Positions 55,305-64,000 of a stretch of DNA of 64,000 nucleotides are shown in pieces. Source of the stretch: Streptomyces alboniger (lineage in GTDB: Bacteria > Actinomycetota > Actinomycetes > Streptomycetales > Streptomycetaceae). Within the stretch, counting starts at the first letter, position 1. Every line of letters starts with the position of its first letter. The translations under genes were made by a program, and so were the position numbers. The DNA lies in NCBI RefSeq assembly GCF_008704395.1, contig NZ_CP023695.1:2914001-2978000 (forward strand). Direction: 5' to 3'. The notes beneath the pieces were generated by a model. It saw only the letters and a list, made by a program, of their open reading frames with translations, did no database searches and was not told the DNA's origin.

Positions 55305-55412
55305 GGCGGCAGGTCAGTTCCTGACTCCCCCGCGCCCCCGGTGAGGGGGTGGGGTCACAGTGGCGGGACCGTGCCGGGTTCGCACCGGCTTCCTGTCTCC
55401 TGCCGCCCAGAA
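55305..55412 (-). ncRNA. Cobalamin (B12) riboswitch
   Basis: Minus-strand sequence contains GAAGCCGGTGCGAACCCGGC, then GGTCCCGCCACTGTGA and GAGTCAGGAAC, the conserved B12-box and core elements in the correct order, and ends in the GGCGGCAG/CTGCCGCC closing arms. It precedes btuF by about 55 bp. High cobalamin should repress btuFCD by blocking translation initiation or causing termination. Confidence 0.92.
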
Positions 55413-55422
55413 GTGGTCGGGG

Positions 55423-55845
55423 TCAGTATGCCTGTACGACCCGCACCTCTTCCTCGGTGACCTCGCCCTCGACGATCCGGAACGAGCGGAACTGGAAGGG
55501 GCCGGCGTCGTCGGTGTCCGCGGTGGAGACCAGGAGGTAGTGGGCGCCGGGCTCGTTGGCGTAGCTGATGTCGGTGCGGGAGGGGTAGGCCTCGGTCGCG
55601 GTGTGCGAGTGGTAGATGACCACCGGCTCCTCGTCGCGGTCGTCCATCTCGCGGTAGAGCTTGAGCAGGTCACCCGAGTCGAACTCGTAGAACGTGGGCG
55701 AGCGCGCGGCGTTCAGCATCGGGATGAACCGCTCGGGGCGGCCGGTGCCCGCCGGGCCCGCGATCACGCCGCACGCCTCGTCGGGGTGGTCCTGGCGGGC
55801 GTGCGCGACGATCTGGTCGTGGAGGGCCTGGGTGATGGTCAGCAT
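55423..55845 (-). CDS. mec: JAMM metalloprotease Mec (CysO-cysteine peptidase)
   Basis: 140 residues from ATG 55845. The JAMM motif is VVIYHSHTATEAYPSRTD: H-x-H, then seven residues, S-x-x-D; the catalytic Glu is likely in DEACGVIAGP. In mycobacteria Mec+ releases cysteine from CysO-Cys. Normally adjacent to cysO; here the btuFCD operon lies between them. The longer overlapping frame to 56799 is a shadow. Confidence 0.9.
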   Translation of the reverse strand: MLTITQALHDQIVAHARQDHPDEACGVIAGPAGTGRPERFIPMLNAARSPTFYEFDSGDLLKLYREMDDRDEEPVVIYHSHTATEAYPSRTDISYANEPGAHYLLVSTADTDDAGPFQFRSFRIVEGEVTEEEVRVVQAY

Positions 55846-55934
55846 GGCAGTCAGGATAAGCAGAGGGCCCGCGCCGTACCGGAGTGCGGTACGGGCGGGC
55901 CCACATGCTGGACAGCGGCTCCAGGGAGCCGGGG

Positions 55935-57437
55935 TCAGTCCTTGTCGACCGGCTCGGCCTCGGAGGCGACGACGCCGACCTTGCGCTTGTTGAACGCGGC
56001 GGCCTGCGGGTTGCGGCTCTTGAGGACCAGGTAGGTGACCCCGAGGATCGCGGCCCAGACCGGGGCGGCGTACAGCGAGATGCGCGCGTCCTTGTCGACG
56101 CCCATCATTACGATGACCATGCCGATGAAGAGCAGGGCGAACCAGCTCGTGTACGGGGCTCCGGGCGCCCGGAAGGTGGACTGCGGCAGCTCGCCGCGGT
56201 CGGCCTTGCGGCGGTAGCGGATCTGGCAGGCCAGGATCATGATCCAGGCCCACATGCCGGAGATGGTCGCGAAGGAGACGACGTAGTTGAACGCCTCGCC
56301 CGGCCACTGGTAGTTGATCCAGACGCCGACCAGCATGAACGCGGCGGAGAACGTGGTGCCGAGCAGCGGCAGGCCGTTCTTCGTGAGCTTGGTGAAGAGC
56401 TTCGGGCCCTGGCCGTTGAGCGCCAGGTCGCGCAGCATGCGGCCGGTGGAGTACATGCCGGAGTTGCAGGAGGAGAGCGCGGCGGTGAGGACCACGAAGT
56501 TCACGATCGCGGCGCCGACGCCGAGGCCCATCTTCTCGAAGGCCGCGACGAACGGCGAGACACCGGGCTGGAAGTGCGTCCACGGCACGACCGACAGGAT
56601 CATGATCAGCGCGCCGACGTAGAAGACGGCGATGCGCCACGGCACGGTGTTGATGGCCTTGGGCAGGACCGTCTTCGGGTCCTTGGACTCGCCCGCGGTG
56701 ACGCCGACCAGCTCGACGGCGAGGAAGGCGAACATCACGATCTGGAGCGTCATCAGCGTGGAGCCGATGCCGTTCGGGAAGAAGCCGCCCTGGTTCCACA
56801 GGTGGGCCACGGTCGCGGTGTCACCGGCGTCGGAGAAGCCGATGGTGAGGATGCCGACGCAGATCAGGATCATGCCGATGATGGCGGTGACCTTGACCAT
56901 CGAGAACCAGAACTCCAGCTCACCGAAGAGCTTCACGGAGATGAGGTTCGCGCCGTACAGGATGACCGTGAAGACAAGGGCGTACGCCCATTGTGGGAAC
57001 GAGTTGTGTGTCCAGTACTGCATGTACTGGGCGGCCGCGGTGACTTCGGTGATGCCGGTGACGACCCAGAAGAGCCAGTACGTCCAGCCGGTCACGAATC
57101 CGAAGAACGGGCCCATGAATTCGCGTGCGTACTCCGAGAAGGAGCCCGACACGGCGCGGTACATGAGGAGCTCGCCGAGCGCCCGCATGATGAAGAAGAT
57201 GACGAGGCCCGCGATGGCGTACGCCAGGATGAGGCTGGGGCCGGCCTTGTGAATGGCCTTGCCTGCGCCGAGGAACAGGCCGGTGCCGATGGCACCGCCG
57301 ATCGCGATCATCTGGATCTGCCGGGCCCCCAGACCGCGCTGGTAGCCCTCGCCCTCGCCGGACGGGCCGCCTGCGGCCTGCACGGCACCATTGCCGTCGT
57401 GCCCGTCGTGCTGCTCTTCGACCTGCACTGAGGTCAT
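55935..57437 (-). CDS. APC-family amino acid permease
   Basis: 500 residues from ATG 57437 (GAAAGG at the right distance; the ATG 57449 overlaps it). Twelve TM helices. GLGARQIQMIAIGGAIGTGL and GPSLILAYAIAGLVIFFIMR are signatures of the AAT group (CycA, ProY, AnsP, GabP). GELLMYRAVSGSFSEYAREF confirms. It imports amino acids with protons; the exact substrate is open. A Glu/Gln-rich soluble N-terminus precedes TM1. Confidence 0.9.
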   Translation of the reverse strand: MTSVQVEEQHDGHDGNGAVQAAGGPSGEGEGYQRGLGARQIQMIAIGGAIGTGLFLGAGKAIHKAGPSLILAYAIAGLVIFFIMRALGELLMYRAVSGSFSEYAREFMGPFFGFVTGWTYWLFWVVTGITEVTAAAQYMQYWTHNSFPQWAYALVFTVILYGANLISVKLFGELEFWFSMVKVTAIIGMILICVGILTIGFSDAGDTATVAHLWNQGGFFPNGIGSTLMTLQIVMFAFLAVELVGVTAGESKDPKTVLPKAINTVPWRIAVFYVGALIMILSVVPWTHFQPGVSPFVAAFEKMGLGVGAAIVNFVVLTAALSSCNSGMYSTGRMLRDLALNGQGPKLFTKLTKNGLPLLGTTFSAAFMLVGVWINYQWPGEAFNYVVSFATISGMWAWIMILACQIRYRRKADRGELPQSTFRAPGAPYTSWFALLFIGMVIVMMGVDKDARISLYAAPVWAAILGVTYLVLKSRNPQAAAFNKRKVGVVASEAEPVDKD

Positions 57438-57799
57438 GGTGACGCCTTTCTCCATGCTGATCCGCGCCCGCGTTTCGCGTGATGGCTGCGGACCAGGTCC
57501 TGATCCCCCCGGATGTGAATGGAGTGCTTCCGGCGGTCTGCCGGATCGAGCGCCCTCGGCGACATGGGTGGCGTCGACCGAGCGGTCGTGAAGATTTATC
57601 ACGACCGCAACAGTGCGAGAATCAGCCACGTGTGGCACACACCACAGGGAGAAGCGGACAAACTTCTCTTGGCGCGGTAAATGTGGGCAATGAAGTGACA
57701 GGATCGTTATCCGGATTTGAGCGTCCGTTGAGCGAACGGGCCGCCAGGTGAACGGCGGGCGTCCGGGGCGGCAAATCTCGGTGTCATATGCACCGGATT
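57438..57799. promoter_or_regulatory. Intergenic region upstream of the permease
   Basis: No plausible gene. It contains the leftward promoter of the APC permease and the 3' side of the DUF2017 gene. TGTGG (57631-57635) and CCACA (57642-57646) form a small inverted repeat. An AT-richer stretch (57589-57603, AAGATTTATCACGAC) is a possible promoter element. Confidence 0.5.
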
Positions 57800-58396
57800 T
57801 CAGTCGAGCAACGTCCCGACCAGCGTCTCCTGGAGTCCACCCAACCAGAGGTAGGCCATCACCATCGGCTTGCGGGGGTCGGAGTCGGGGAGCCGGTAGA
57901 GCAGATCGGCGTCATCCTCGTCGGTGACCTCAAGGCGCGTGCCGATCGCGAGCCGCAGGTCATTGAGCGCCCCGAGCCACTGCCGGGACTCCTCGACCGA
58001 CAGTTTCAGGACAGCTCCGCCCTCCCCCGAGGACGCCATCGAGTCGAGCGAGCGGATCACGGCCAGCGCGTCGTCCCGCTTCTTGGCCCGCAGGTCGTTC
58101 TCCGTGAAGCGGCGGAACTCCGCCGAATACGCCCGCAGCTCGTCCTCGTCACCCCGCTCACTGCCGGGACCGCCGTAGGCGTCCGGGAGCAGGCGCTGCA
58201 TCACCGGGTCGGCGGGCGGCTCACTGGGGCCCTCGGCGAAGAGTTCCGCGAGGGGGTCGTCGGAGGGCTCGCCGCCCGGACCCGGGCCGATGAGTTCCAG
58301 GAGCTGCACGGCGAGGGAACGGATGATCGAGATCTCGACCTCGTCGAGGGCGACGGCGGCGCCGCCCCCGGGGATCTGTTCGAATTGTCCAGGCAT
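57800..58396 (-). CDS. DUF2017 family protein
   Basis: 198 residues from ATG 58396; the longer frame into clpS is a shadow. EISIIRSLAVQLLELIGPGP and RRFTENDLRAKKRDDALAVI followed by LSVEESRQWLGALNDLRLAI are DUF2017 landmarks. The domain is helical and probably cytosolic; biochemical role unknown. It lies 11 bp behind clpS, a gene order conserved across actinobacteria, suggesting a link to the Clp protease system. Confidence 0.88.
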   Translation of the reverse strand: MPGQFEQIPGGGAAVALDEVEISIIRSLAVQLLELIGPGPGGEPSDDPLAELFAEGPSEPPADPVMQRLLPDAYGGPGSERGDEDELRAYSAEFRRFTENDLRAKKRDDALAVIRSLDSMASSGEGGAVLKLSVEESRQWLGALNDLRLAIGTRLEVTDEDDADLLYRLPDSDPRKPMVMAYLWLGGLQETLVGTLLD

Positions 58397-58407
58397 CAGA
58401 TGCGTCG

Positions 58408-58722
58408 CTACTTCCGGTCCTGCTGAAGGGTGGCCCACAGCCCGTACCCGTGCATGGCCTGCACGTCGCGCTCCATCTCCTCGCGGGTGCCGCTGGAGAC
58501 GACCGCGCGGCCCTTCTGGTGCACGTCCATCATCAGCTTGGTGGCCTTCTCCTTCGAGTACCCGAAGTACGTCTGGAACACGTACGTCACGTAGCTCATG
58601 AGGTTGACCGGGTCGTTGTGCACGAGCGTGATCCACGGAACGTCCGGCTCGGGGACGACGACCGTCTCTTCGTCCGATTCGGGGCGGGTGATCTCTGCGG
58701 GAGCCGTACTCACCTGCCCCAT
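58408..58722 (-). CDS. clpS: ATP-dependent Clp protease adaptor ClpS
   Basis: 104 residues from ATG 58722 (GTG 58713 also possible). ClpS core: [20 protein letters not shown] (substrate-pocket Asn-Asp) and [20 protein letters not shown], then [14 protein letters not shown]. It brings N-degron substrates to ClpCP/ClpAP. Divergent from pncB; the intervening 80 bp holds promoters for both. Confidence 0.94.
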   Translation of the reverse strand: MGQVSTAPAEITRPESDEETVVVPEPDVPWITLVHNDPVNLMSYVTYVFQTYFGYSKEKATKLMMDVHQKGRAVVSSGTREEMERDVQAMHGYGLWATLQQDRK

Positions 58723-58765
58723 GCTGCCACCCCCGGGGGTCACTCGCACAAACGGGCCCAGGAAA

Positions 58766-58780
58766 TCGTCAAAGTGACGA
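58766..58780. promoter_or_regulatory. Palindrome in the clpS-pncB intergenic region
   Basis: TCGTCA, AAG, TGACGA: perfect 6-bp arms at 58766-58780. It sits about 9 bp upstream of TAGCAT (58791-58796), a plausible -10 box of pncB whose distance to ATG 58803 suggests a leaderless transcript. Candidate operator for an NAD-responsive regulator. Confidence 0.4.
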
Positions 58781-58802
58781 GATGTGCGGTAGCATCCTTC
58801 GT

Positions 58803-60131
58803 ATGAACACAGCGGACCTTGGCCTGCCGGTGGATGTTCCGTCGACGGCGCTCTTCACGGATCAGTACGAGCTGACGATGCTCCAGGCCGCACTGAAGGC
58901 CGGCACCGGCGCACGCAGGTCCGTCTTCGAGGTCTTCACCCGCAGACTGCCCGAGGGGCGCCGCTACGGCGTCGTGGCGGGCACGGGGCGGGTCCTGGAC
59001 GCCGTGGAGAACTTCCGCTTCGACGCCGGGGTCCTCGGCTTCCTGCGCGAGCGGAACATCGTCGACGAGGCCACCCTGGAGTGGCTGTCCGGCTACCGCT
59101 TCAGCGGTGACATCTGGGGCTATCCCGAGGGAGAGGTCTACTTCCCGGGCTCGCCGATCCTGCGGGTCGAGGGGTCCTTCGCGGAGTGCGTGCTCCTGGA
59201 GACCGTGATCCTCTCCATCCTCAACCACGACTCGGCCATCGCCGCCGCCGCCTCCCGGATGTCCTCGGCCGCCGGGGACCGCCCGCTGATCGAGATGGGT
59301 GCCCGCCGCACCCACGAACTGGCCGCCGTCGCCGCCTCCCGCGCCGCGTACGTCGGCGGCTTCGCGACCACCTCGGACCTGGCCGCGGGCTTCCGCTACG
59401 GCATCCCGACCGTCGGCACGAGCGCCCACGCCTTCACCCTGCTGCACGACAACGAACGCGACGCGTTCCGCGCCCAGGTCGACTCGCTCGGCCGCGGCAC
59501 GACCCTGCTCGTGGACACCTACGACGTGACCGAGGCCGTCCGCATGGCCGTCGAGGTCGCCGGGCCCGATCTCGGCGCGGTGCGGATCGACTCCGGTGAC
59601 CTGCTGCTCGTCGCCCACCGGGTGCGCCAGCAGCTGGACGAGCTCGGCGCGACGAACACGAGGATCGTCGTGACGTCCGACCTCGACGAGTACGCCATCG
59701 CCTCGCTCCGGGCGGCGCCCGTGGACGCGTACGGCGTCGGCACCCAGCTCGTCACCGGCTCCGGGCACCCCACCTGCTCCATGGTGTACAAGCTGGTGGC
59801 CCGCGCCCACTCGGCGGACCTCAAGGCGCCTCTGGAGCCCGTGGCGAAGAAGTCGCTGGGTGCCAAGAGCTCCATGGGCGGACGGAAGTGGGCCGCGCGG
59901 CGGACCGACGCGTACGGCGTCGCCGAGGCCGAGGTCGTCGGCACCGGGGCCGTGCCGCCGGAGCTGGCCGACCGACAGCTCCTGGTCGAGCTGGTCAAGG
60001 GCGGCCAGGTGGTCGCCCGCGAGCCGCTGGACGCGGTCCGCGACCGGCACGCCGCGGCGCGCGCAGGCCTGCCCCTCTCGGCGACGCAGCTGTCGCGGGG
60101 CGAGGCGGTCATCCCGACGGAATACCTCTGA
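58803..60131 (+). CDS. pncB: Nicotinate phosphoribosyltransferase
   Basis: 442 residues, ATG 58803. [20 protein letters not shown] at the start, [38 protein letters not shown] (catalytic His), [20 protein letters not shown] and [14 protein letters not shown]. It makes NaMN from nicotinate and PRPP with ATP. pncA follows 79 bp later, so both salvage steps from nicotinamide are encoded together. Confidence 0.95.
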   Translation: MNTADLGLPVDVPSTALFTDQYELTMLQAALKAGTGARRSVFEVFTRRLPEGRRYGVVAGTGRVLDAVENFRFDAGVLGFLRERNIVDEATLEWLSGYRFSGDIWGYPEGEVYFPGSPILRVEGSFAECVLLETVILSILNHDSAIAAAASRMSSAAGDRPLIEMGARRTHELAAVAASRAAYVGGFATTSDLAAGFRYGIPTVGTSAHAFTLLHDNERDAFRAQVDSLGRGTTLLVDTYDVTEAVRMAVEVAGPDLGAVRIDSGDLLLVAHRVRQQLDELGATNTRIVVTSDLDEYAIASLRAAPVDAYGVGTQLVTGSGHPTCSMVYKLVARAHSADLKAPLEPVAKKSLGAKSSMGGRKWAARRTDAYGVAEAEVVGTGAVPPELADRQLLVELVKGGQVVAREPLDAVRDRHAAARAGLPLSATQLSRGEAVIPTEYL

Positions 60132-60210
60132 AGGACCCGGGAAGACGCCCCCTCCCGTAACGCGCGTGAAGTCTCTACGCTCGTAGTCACCCCACCAAAG
60201 GACACCGCCC

Positions 60211-60795
60211 ATGCGCCGCGCACTGATCGTCGTAGACGTGCAGAACGACTTCTGCGAAGGGGGCAGCCTCGCGGTCGCCGGCGGAGCGGACGTGGCCGCC
60301 GCCATCACCGAGCTGATCGGCCAGACTCCCGCCTGCTACCGCCACGTGGTGGCCACCCGCGACCACCACATCGATCCCGGCGCCCACTTCTCCGACCGCC
60401 CGGACTACGCCGACTCCTGGCCGCCGCACTGCGTGGCGGGCACGGAGGGCGTCGGCTTCCACCCGAACTTCGCCCCGGCCGTCGCCTCCGGGGCCATCGA
60501 CGCGGTCTTCGACAAGGGGGCGCACTCGGCGGCCTACAGCGGCTTCGAGGGCGTCGACGAGAACGGCCTCTCCTTGGCGGAGTGGCTGCGGGAGCGGGAG
60601 ATCACGGAGGTGGACGTGGTCGGGATCGCCACGGACCACTGTGTCCGCGCCACCGCTATGGACGCGGCCCGGGAGGGGTTCAGGACCACGGTGCTGCTGG
60701 AGCTGACCGCAGGGGTCGCCGCGGCGACCACGGAGCGGGCCATGGCCGAGATGCGGGCGGCCGGGGTCGAGCTGGCAGGGAAGCCCGTCGTCTGA
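60211..60795 (+). CDS. pncA: Nicotinamidase
   Basis: 194 residues from ATG 60211 (AAAGGACACC upstream). Catalytic Asp in RRALIVVDVQNDFCEGGSLA, Lys in AVFDKGAHSAAYSGF and nucleophile Cys in VVGIATDHCVRATAMDAARE; metal ligands in ATRDHHIDPGAHFS. It hydrolyses nicotinamide to nicotinate, the substrate of PncB. Confidence 0.95.
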   Translation: MRRALIVVDVQNDFCEGGSLAVAGGADVAAAITELIGQTPACYRHVVATRDHHIDPGAHFSDRPDYADSWPPHCVAGTEGVGFHPNFAPAVASGAIDAVFDKGAHSAAYSGFEGVDENGLSLAEWLREREITEVDVVGIATDHCVRATAMDAAREGFRTTVLLELTAGVAAATTERAMAEMRAAGVELAGKPVV

Positions 60796-60832
60796 GGCGT
60801 CCCGTCGGGCGCGGGGCCTCAGGGCCTGCCTT

Positions 60833-61132
60833 TCAGCGTCTGAGCGCCCTGATCGGATGCCACAGCTCCCGCACGTCATCGGGTGCCGTCCGCCATATCA
60901 GCCCGTCGGGGTGGTGCAGCACCGCCGTGACCTCGTCCGGCGTGGGCGGCTCCGCGTTGCCCCGCAGATACACCGCCCGCAGGCCGAGGTTCCGCACCCG
61001 CGTCAGCGCCCTCGCGCGGTTCACGGCGTGCGCTATCACCCTGACCGCGCCGCCGCCCGGCGACGGGCTCGGCAGGGTCAGCGCCACCACCACGCTGCCG
61101 TTCGGCAGCTTGCAGAAACCTCCTGCGGACAT
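60833..61132 (-). CDS. Hypothetical protein
   Basis: 99 residues from ATG 61132 (the upstream sequence has only a weak GGGTG). Basic; contains GGFCKLPNGSVVVALTLPSP and RVRNLGLRAVYLRGNAEPPT. No TM helix or known motif. It converges on pncA. It could be a conserved small actinobacterial protein, but I cannot name the family. Confidence 0.55.
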   Translation of the reverse strand: MSAGGFCKLPNGSVVVALTLPSPSPGGGAVRVIAHAVNRARALTRVRNLGLRAVYLRGNAEPPTPDEVTAVLHHPDGLIWRTAPDDVRELWHPIRALRR

Positions 61133-61218
61133 ACGTCGTCACACCCCCGTGAGACATCGCGCGGGGCCCCTGGCCGGACCCCGCGTCAATAAGAAGTACA
61201 CAGCACGCACCTAAACAC

Positions 61219-61254
61219 GATCGGCCGCCGCCCGCTAGAGGGCGACGGCCGATC
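61219..61254 (-). terminator. Terminator of the M6 peptidase gene
   Basis: GATCGGCCGCCGCCC and GGGCGACGGCCGATC arms around GCTAGA (one C-A mismatch in the stem). Confidence 0.85.
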
Positions 61255-61280
61255 ATGGTTTGACCTGCGGAAACGCTGGG

Positions 61281-63701
61281 TTACTTCTTGGAGGGGCCCA
61301 CCTGAACCGTGATCGAAGAGCCGTCCTTCGGCTGCTTCAGGATCTGGATCTTGGTGTTGGTGTCAGTGACCTTGACGCTTCCGGTGGGGTTGGACGCGTA
61401 CCAGTAGGTGCCCTTGCGGTCGTCGAAGACCGAGACGCCCTTCTGGGACTTCAGCTTCGTCGCGACGTCCGCGTTGTGCAGCGTGAACTTGTCCGTCGCG
61501 TACTTGCTGAACGGGGCGTCGAACGGCTGGATCTTGTTGCGCATGAGCGAGCCGTCCTTCCACTTCAGCGGCTTGGCGTGCGCGTCGACCGGAAGGATCA
61601 GACCCTCACCGGGGTGCTGGCTGGTGTTGTTGTCCTTCTGGGAGGTGTCCCACTGCCAGACCATCAGGCCGGTCTGGTACGGGTAGTGCTCGACCCAGTC
61701 GGGACGGGTCCGCGAGAAGCCGAAGTTGTACGGGCCGACCTTGAGGGTCTTGTCGTACGACACGTACTGGCGGTTCTCGGCCAGGTAGTACTGGTCGTAC
61801 TTCTTGGTGAAGGACTCCGCGATGCGGGAGAAGCCCTTCGACTTCCAGCCGTTGTCGCCGCCCTCGGCGCCGTCCTCGAAGACCTTGGCGCCGTCCGCGG
61901 TGATCGCGAGCGCGTCGGCCGCGAAGCCCTTGCCGCCCGCGCCGCCGTCCGTGGCGTAGCGGAAGCGGATGTCGATCTTCTTGCCCGCGTAGGCGTCGAG
62001 CGGGAAGACCAGCTTCTTGTACGCGCCCGAGACACCGGTCAGCGCGGGCTTGTCACCGGCGTCGCGGGTGATCGGCCTGCCGTCCGCGGTGCCGTCGACC
62101 GGCGTGTAGGTGGCGCCGCCGTCCGTGGAGACCTCGGTGTAGAGGTAGTCGTAGTTGGCCTCGATGTCCCACCAGCCCTGGAGGGAAAGCTCGGCCTTGG
62201 TCTTGCCGGTCAGGTCGACGGAGCGCGTCAGGGTGTTCTTCAGGTCGTCGCCCTGGTCGCTCCACCACTGCTTGGCGCCCTCGGCGGGCTTCACGATCTT
62301 GGTGGTGACGGCCTTCTTCGGCAGGTCGACGACGAGCGCCTGGCGGTGGCGGGTGTTGTACTCCGCGACGCCCAGCTTGTGCTCGGAGGTCGTGGCCGCC
62401 TTCGCCTTGGCGTAGTCGAGCCAGCCCAGCTGGAACTTGTCCCAGGCGGTCATGTCGCCCGGCAGGTCACCGATCGAGTCCTTGCCGGTACCGAGCCACG
62501 AACCGGCGGACATCAGCGACCAGAAGCCGACCGAGTTCTCGCCCTTGCCCGTGGTGTCGTACAGGTCCGGCAGACCGAGGTCGTGGCCGTACTCGTGGGC
62601 GAAGACGCCGAGTCCGCCGTTCTCCGGCTGCATCGTGTAGTCGCCGACCCAGATGCCCGAGTCGCCGATCTGGGTGCCGCCGGCCTTGTTGTCGCCGGGG
62701 CCGGTCCTGCCCGCGTCGTTGCCGTACGCGTACCAGCGGTGCGCCCACAGGGCGTTCTCGCCCTCGGCGCCGCCGCCGGCCGACTCGTCCTCGCCCGCGT
62801 GGACGATCTGGAAGTGGTCGATGTAGCCGTCGGACTCGTTGAAGTCGCCGTCGTTGTCGAAGTCGTAGCGGTCCCAGAGGTCGTACTTGGCCAGGTCCGC
62901 CTTGATCTGCGCGTCGGTGCGGCCCTGGGCCTTCTGGTCCTTGACCCAGGCGGTCACACCGTCCTTGACCGCGTCCCAGACGTTGGCGCAGTTGGTGTCG
63001 CCGCAGTAGTTCGAGCCGTAACGGGCCTCGTTGTAGTCGACCTTGACCCAGTCGGAGACTCCGCCGTCGACCGAGTAGCGGCCGGAGGAGGTCTTCTCGT
63101 AGTAGGTCTTCAGCGAGTGCTTGGTCTTGCCCTTGCTGTCCTTGCCCTCGCCGAAGTACAGGTCCTCGAAGTGCTTGCGGTTGTAGTCCTTCTGCCAGGC
63201 CGTGCTGTTGTCCTTGGCACGGTCCGGCTTGACTATCTTGTTGTGCAGCGGGCCGGGCTTGCCGCCGTACTTCTTGACGGGCTGCTGCGGGCCCTCGGGG
63301 CCGTCCGGGTCGTACATGGTCGTGTCGTCGACCTTGTTCCCGAACTCCACCAGGATCGTGAAGATCTTGTCGGTCTTCTCGCGGCCCAGCTCGACGTACT
63401 TCTTGTCGTCGAGCTTGACGACCTTCGAGGCGCCCCGCTTCTGCACCTTGGCGTCGCCCGCGACGACCTGCTGGAGGGCCGCCTTGCGCTGCTGCGCCTG
63501 CTGCTTGCTGAACGGACCGTCGAGGTCGTGGTCGGTGTGCGCCTTGGGCCGCGACGGGTCCTGCCGGTCGACGACCGGTGCCCCGGCCGGGGCACCGTCC
63601 CCGGGAGCGGCCGTGGCCGTCGCCGCCGAGTAGGTGGCGGCGGCAGCGGCCACCGCCACAGCCACGGCCGTGGCTCTGAACGTGCGTGTTCTGGCTGTCA
63701 C
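61281..63701 (-). CDS. Secreted M6-family metalloprotease (immune inhibitor A-like)
   Basis: 806 residues from GTG 63701 with GGGGAGGA upstream. Sec-type signal (FRATAVAVAVAAAAATYSAA, cleavage near ATAAPGDG), a propeptide to about 110, then the catalytic domain with zinc motif FAHEYGHDLGLPDLYDTTGK (HExxH plus third ligand). DFDNDGDFNESDGYIDHFQI includes a calcium-loop-like site. The C-terminal half (VDLTGKTKAELSLQGWWDIE, FPLDAYAGKKIDIRFRYATD) is MAM-like beta sandwich. It degrades extracellular proteins. Confidence 0.93.
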   Translation of the reverse strand: MTARTRTFRATAVAVAVAAAAATYSAATATAAPGDGAPAGAPVVDRQDPSRPKAHTDHDLDGPFSKQQAQQRKAALQQVVAGDAKVQKRGASKVVKLDDKKYVELGREKTDKIFTILVEFGNKVDDTTMYDPDGPEGPQQPVKKYGGKPGPLHNKIVKPDRAKDNSTAWQKDYNRKHFEDLYFGEGKDSKGKTKHSLKTYYEKTSSGRYSVDGGVSDWVKVDYNEARYGSNYCGDTNCANVWDAVKDGVTAWVKDQKAQGRTDAQIKADLAKYDLWDRYDFDNDGDFNESDGYIDHFQIVHAGEDESAGGGAEGENALWAHRWYAYGNDAGRTGPGDNKAGGTQIGDSGIWVGDYTMQPENGGLGVFAHEYGHDLGLPDLYDTTGKGENSVGFWSLMSAGSWLGTGKDSIGDLPGDMTAWDKFQLGWLDYAKAKAATTSEHKLGVAEYNTRHRQALVVDLPKKAVTTKIVKPAEGAKQWWSDQGDDLKNTLTRSVDLTGKTKAELSLQGWWDIEANYDYLYTEVSTDGGATYTPVDGTADGRPITRDAGDKPALTGVSGAYKKLVFPLDAYAGKKIDIRFRYATDGGAGGKGFAADALAITADGAKVFEDGAEGGDNGWKSKGFSRIAESFTKKYDQYYLAENRQYVSYDKTLKVGPYNFGFSRTRPDWVEHYPYQTGLMVWQWDTSQKDNNTSQHPGEGLILPVDAHAKPLKWKDGSLMRNKIQPFDAPFSKYATDKFTLHNADVATKLKSQKGVSVFDDRKGTYWYASNPTGSVKVTDTNTKIQILKQPKDGSSITVQVGPSKK

Positions 63702-64000
63702 TTGATGAATATCCTCCCCACGCGCCCGCGCGAATGGCGGACCGAGATCCCGGTCGGAGGAGGTCCGCGCGCGATGTACGCGTCACAAGTGACGACATTC
63801 GACCGGAAGTACGGGAGAAAAGACAGTCCTTGACTTGAACAGGCCAAGTGCACTATGCGACCCGCGGTTCCGCTATCCGAACGCGGGGCACATCCTCATG
63901 GAGAAGCCCAACGGGCGCTCCGCACCGTCCACTTGGTGGACGCCATGAACCCGTGCGCCCCCTGTGCTGCGGCACCGTGGGTTAGGTCACGCTTACCGCC
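63702..64000. promoter_or_regulatory. Upstream region of the M6 peptidase gene
   Basis: No credible gene is visible to the window end. The leftward promoter of the peptidase must lie here; GTCCTTGACTTGAACAGGCC and a GCACTATGC stretch (63851-63859) are the AT-richer parts. No repeats beyond a short CCGCGGTTCCGC-type dyad. Confidence 0.4.

Noticed and set aside
61260..63833. 857-codon plus frame opposite the M6 peptidase
   Set aside because: The minus strand holds a full secreted metalloprotease with HEYGH motif; the plus product is Val/Leu/Arg-rich without domains. Shadow.

Overview
The window is very GC-rich, with G/C-saturated third codon positions, many GTG starts, GTGA/ATGA stop-start overlaps and leaderless-looking promoters. 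The gene content (DasR-type operators at N-acetylglucosamine PTS genes, mec/cysO/cysM, DUF3618, DUF2017-clpS, DUF6412-yidC) points to a Streptomyces chromosome, probably the core. Most of the window is ordinary housekeeping sequence. One clear accessory block lies at about 10.26-26.26 kb, and a smaller two-gene oddity at about 3.3-5.8 kb.

Left part (1-10.2 kb): the 5' part of a ROK repressor, a divergent Gfo/Idh oxidoreductase with a UPF0303 gene and a strong palindrome between them, a Nudix hydrolase, a TPR protein paired with a trypsin-fold protein that has lost its catalytic serine, a fumarylacetoacetase-family enzyme, a second-type YidC with DUF6412, and a TPR/SEC-C protein.

Defence island (10.26-26.26 kb): ten tightly packed genes in three transcription units. 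(i) vsr - a C5-cytosine methyltransferase without its catalytic Cys - an intact C5-cytosine methyltransferase. (ii) Leftward and fully coupled: a 1161-residue fusion of a sigma70 factor, an XRE-like helix-turn-helix and a GHKL ATPase, then a 332-residue unknown protein, then a DUF6339-like protein. (iii) Divergent, rightward: NERD-UvrD-type helicase - drmA - drmB - UvrD-type helicase. drmA/drmB are the core of the DISARM anti-phage system, but the PLD nuclease drmC is absent and the accessory genes are unusual. I regard this as the most likely previously undescribed system in the window: a DISARM variant with a sigma-factor-linked GHKL ATPase.

Middle part (26.3-45.9 kb): a nucleoside deaminase, a GlxA/AraC regulator with an MFS transporter, DUF445, an SGNH hydrolase, DUF1707, an ABC-2 exporter operon, a class A PBP, sugE under a guanidine-III riboswitch, a GroES-like protein, DUF3618, bcp, an MHS symporter, two tandem HNH genes, a compact tRNA with a UAG anticodon, rdgB, a small lipoprotein and rph.

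Right part (45.9-64 kb): the GlcNAc PTS (nagF, nagE1, nagE2) with DasR (dre) sites; an MBL hydrolase; a membrane-anchored PemK/MazF-like protein; the CysO-dependent cysteine pathway (cysM, cysO, a Cys-containing leader peptide, mec), with a cobalamin-riboswitch-controlled btuFCD operon lying between cysO and mec; an amino-acid permease; DUF2017 and clpS; NAD salvage genes pncB and pncA; and a large secreted M6 metalloprotease.
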